Positions 61,022 to 64,000 of a DNA stretch of 64,000 nt are shown in pieces (position 1 is the first letter of the stretch; each line of letters begins with the position of its first letter). The stretch lies in the NCBI RefSeq assembly GCF_963259705.1, contig NC_081844.1:109058965-109122964 (forward strand). The letters run 5' to 3'. Source of the stretch: Myotis daubentonii. Taxonomy: Eukaryota; Chordata; Mammalia; Chiroptera; Vespertilionidae. The translations under genes and the position numbers were made by a program. The notes beneath the pieces were generated by a model. The model was given only the letters and a program-made list of their open reading frames with translations, was not told the origin of the DNA and did no database searches.

Positions 61022-62322
61022 GGAGCCCCGTGGTCACTCACCCGGATCTCTGCTCCAGGCCTCTGCCTGATCCGTCAGGATCCACTGCTGCCCTGAAGAG
61101 AGCAGCATCTCAGACTCAGCCAAGAACAGTGCCCCCTCTTTTTGCCTGGCTCCCTTGAAGCTTTTTCTGTAAAAAACAGATTTGTTGCTTAAACTTACCT
61201 TGATTCTAACTGCATGTCTGATCTCCTAGCAGATGTTGGAACTCAACCAAGCACATTCCTAAGGGAAAAACCATGTCCAAGAATCTTGCTGATCTGGAAA
61301 TTTGGGAGGAAAGCAGGATTTCCAAGGTTAAATTTTATTGCCCAGATAGTGCTGGTGGTCAGAATGGATTCTGAGCTCATTGGCTCAGAATCAAGAGTTA
61401 ACTCAGAAGTCATTCCTGAAAGAGAATATCACTTGAGTAATAGTGGCGGAAACCACCTCAGTATGAATGATTCAGTATTACATTCCTAGACCTTGTTGGA
61501 AACTGTAAGACTAGTTTAAAACTTTACTGTTCCAGCAAATAAAGTGATTGAGTAGGCAGTTGTCAAATGGAAATTGTACACAGTACTTCTTTAGCAGAAC
61601 CTTTCTAAATTCTTTTTCCTCAATAGCGTAAAACTGACTAGCTTATTAATCTGTCAAAGAGCTAATTGGTATATTTTTCCCTGGTACTTTTCAAGACCTT
61701 CACTGCCCTTGGAATAAACAGAAATGCCCAAAAGAATTTGTCTCCACTGTGCACCTCACACATTCTTTCCTTGTGAAAACCTTGGAAACTGTGTTTTTTG
61801 TCAGCAGCAGCACATAAATTTTGTCTTATAAAACAATTATTAACTCTTGTTCATAATAATTTTTATAAGGCTAATTTCTTGAGCAAATAGCATTTCCTTC
61901 TGGGATGGAGTCTCCTTCCTCATCCATCACTGTCTCTGCATGCCAGTGACCAGCTAGCAACATCAGCCTGATTGCTTCCTAATTTGGTCACAGTATGCTG
62001 CAGGCGGTCTTGCCTAATTTAGAAAAAACACAAACACTGGGATTAACTTTGATACAGCAAAGGGGAATTTCCTCTTATCAAAAGACCTACAGTTCGCCTC
62101 TTACTTCCTCTAAAAAGAGGAAGTGACACTTGAGAGGTTAGAGCTCAATAGCCCTAAGTTCCCTCTTTAAGCCTGCTTCTTCCTGCCGGCCTCTTCCCAG
62201 CTACTTCCTGCTTTCTTTCCTCATCCTTCTTAATACCTCTCAACATTTAGGGTTTATTCATAGGGAATTTTAAGCAATGAGCATTTGTCAACAGGGAACA
62301 GGTTAAATACAGCCATACAATG

Positions 62323-62546
62323 GCAGCACAGATTTTCTATAAAGAGTAAGATAGTAAATATTTTAGGCTTTTCAGACTTTGTAGTCTCTGCCACGGCTAC
62401 TCAGCTCTGCCTTTGTAGCTCACAAGTACTGTAGACGATCCAGGAACAAATGAGCATGGCTGTGATCCATGAAGATGATAGTATATTTACAGAACTGGCA
62501 GCAGCAGGCTAGATCTGGCCCATGAGCTGTAGTTTGCCAACCCCTG
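62323..62546. mobile_element. hAT-Charlie-type MER element, old
   Basis: AGATAGTAAATATTTTAGGCTTTTCAG, GCCACGGCTACTCAGCTCTGCC and the end TGTAGTTTGCCAACCCCTG follow an ancient Charlie-family non-autonomous consensus. Confidence 0.78.
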
Positions 62547-64000
62547 GCACACACCATAGCATTAAAAAGAACGACATAGGTCCAGTTATGCCAGCATGGA
62601 GCTCTTTCCAAGATGTAGTAAGTGACAGAAGCGAGGTGCAGCACAGTGAGTATATAGTGTGCTTCTGTTTGGGTCTCAAATGGGGAGGAGGAGGAGGAGA
62701 TGTGAGCTGACTTGTGCATCCAATCTGTGTGGAAGGGTAGATCAGAGATTGGCTGCAGGGAATTGCTGTGGGGGAGGGAGGCTCATGGAGGGTTGTGTGC
62801 GTGTTCCTTTTTCAATTTAAGAAATTGCATCCATTTTCATCAGCCCAGGTCATCTCTGACTGTTAAAGCAAAACGATTTTATTTTGTATTGTTTAAGAGA
62901 ACGTGAAAAGAAAGACATGTGACTTTAAAAATGTGCTTGTATAATTTCAAGCCCATAGTCATTTCTCCTGGGTCCTGTGGCGCTGGCTGCCTGACCACCC
63001 TCAGAAGGAATGCCTTGCCGCAGGTGGTAGGCGAGAGATGCCTGTGGCAAGTGGAAAGCTGGATCAGCAGCCCTGCCTTCTCACTGGCCTTTTTGCGGGA
63101 GCCCCGCCCACAGCACACACTCAGCTGCTGGGTGTGTGTGCATGCAGCGAGAAAGAAAACCTTGGCCCAGAAGTCAGCCCCTTGGGAATAAACAGCTTTC
63201 CGTAATTGTGATTCAGGACTGCTTCCAACTGCTTCCTTTTCCCACAGAGACTATTTCTGACTAACAAGTAAGGAGGGTTCTGATTCACCCGAGCATTGCG
63301 ATGACCGTTTTTAAAGCGTCTGCCTTTGGGTTGTGAAAGCAGCAGATAGTTGTTGCCTTCCTGGTGTGTACACAGTTCACGTTCGGTATGTGAAGGACAC
63401 GTGAAAGGGTTAGTAGCAAGCCCTTCTCTCTGCAGAAGTTGATGTGGATATGAACAGCTTAAGAGTGACGGATGCCTATCGGCCTTGTTGCTTCATAGTA
63501 CCCTCCCCATCTTCCAAGCAAATACTTTTCAAATAGCCATGCTGATCCTTTCCTAGGCATGGTTTGCAGGCTTATTTGCTGTTGCTGTGCCGAGCTCTGT
63601 GTAGGAATGTCAGATAGTGTACCTTTTGGAACCCCTCCCCCTTGGAAACACACTGGCGAGGGGATTTGCAGAGAAATGAAAGCATTTAGAACAGCATAGT
63701 CTTCGTCTCTCCCGCTAAAGGAGTGCCTGGCTGCCACACCCAGGGCTGTTCTGCACCACTCGCCTCAACTTTCCTGGAAAAGCAGTGAGGACGTATATAG
63801 TTCTTCTGCACAAGCAGGCGTTGCCTTTTATAAGAGAAGTCATTTAACACATCACAAATACGTTTGAAAGATACTGGTATAGTTTCCTCTGACCTCAGTT
63901 TCATATACTAGTAACTCCAGCACTGGACACAGCACAGACTCACTCCCTGCCAGGTGGCCAGAGACACATGTCCACTCCAGGAGAGAGAGGAAGCCGTCCT

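Overview
This is nuclear DNA from a mammal, most likely a vespertilionid (vesper) bat. Three things support this: about 54 copies of a tRNA-derived SINE with the Ves layout (A box TGGCTCAGTGG, B box GGTTCGATTCC, tail AATCAATAAAATATATTT); twelve short non-autonomous Helitrons of the HeliBat type (5' TC...TAATAAAAG, 3' hairpin then GGGCCTCTAG, inserted between A and T); and young-looking hAT and mariner-type MITEs. Helitrons with these ends are known, among mammals, from vesper bats. The genus cannot be told from the sequence.

The only cellular gene I can support is RNF216 (TRIAD3/ZIN), a RING-between-RING E3 ubiquitin ligase, on the + strand. A TATA-less CpG island (about 2690-3970) holds a non-coding exon 1. 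The start codon is in exon 2 (16049). Twelve coding exons run to 43610 and join in frame to give 691 codons: the acidic N-terminus with SUMO-interaction-like motifs, the linker, the complete RING1 and the first half of the IBR. The rest of the IBR, RING2 with the catalytic cysteine, and the C-terminus lie beyond the window. The last 20.4 kb is the start of a large intron 13. Two splice features stand out: a GC-AG donor after exon 6, and an internal alternative acceptor in exon 4 that removes exactly 57 codons.

Layout: 1-2690 is upstream DNA with Ves SINEs and an L2 LINE that ends at the edge of the CpG island. Intron 1 (3066-15996) holds clustered Ves copies, a complete 1.9-kb ORF1-only LINE (HAL1-like, - strand) with a 15-bp target duplication, and three Helitrons. 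Intron 2 (16116-25060) is LINE-1 debris broken by four Helitrons, one with a 47-bp tandem array, plus a solo LTR inside a Ves. Introns 3-12 are Ves-rich with one hAT MITE and two Helitrons. Intron 13 (from 43611) has a LINE-1 3' end, a second hAT MITE, a retrotransposed 5' half of tRNA-Gly, a Tigger/MER2 element, a 2.5-kb Helitron block (53481-55945) holding a third hAT MITE, a palindromic mariner-like MITE, a Charlie-type element, and long stretches with no recognisable repeat.

I see no CRISPR, operon or defence-type system. The most unusual signals are the tRNA-half retrocopy, near-consensus CTCF core motifs carried in several Helitrons, and a composite Helitron present twice with the same internal junction. 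Coordinates of repeats are by eye and may be off by several bases unless target duplications are given.
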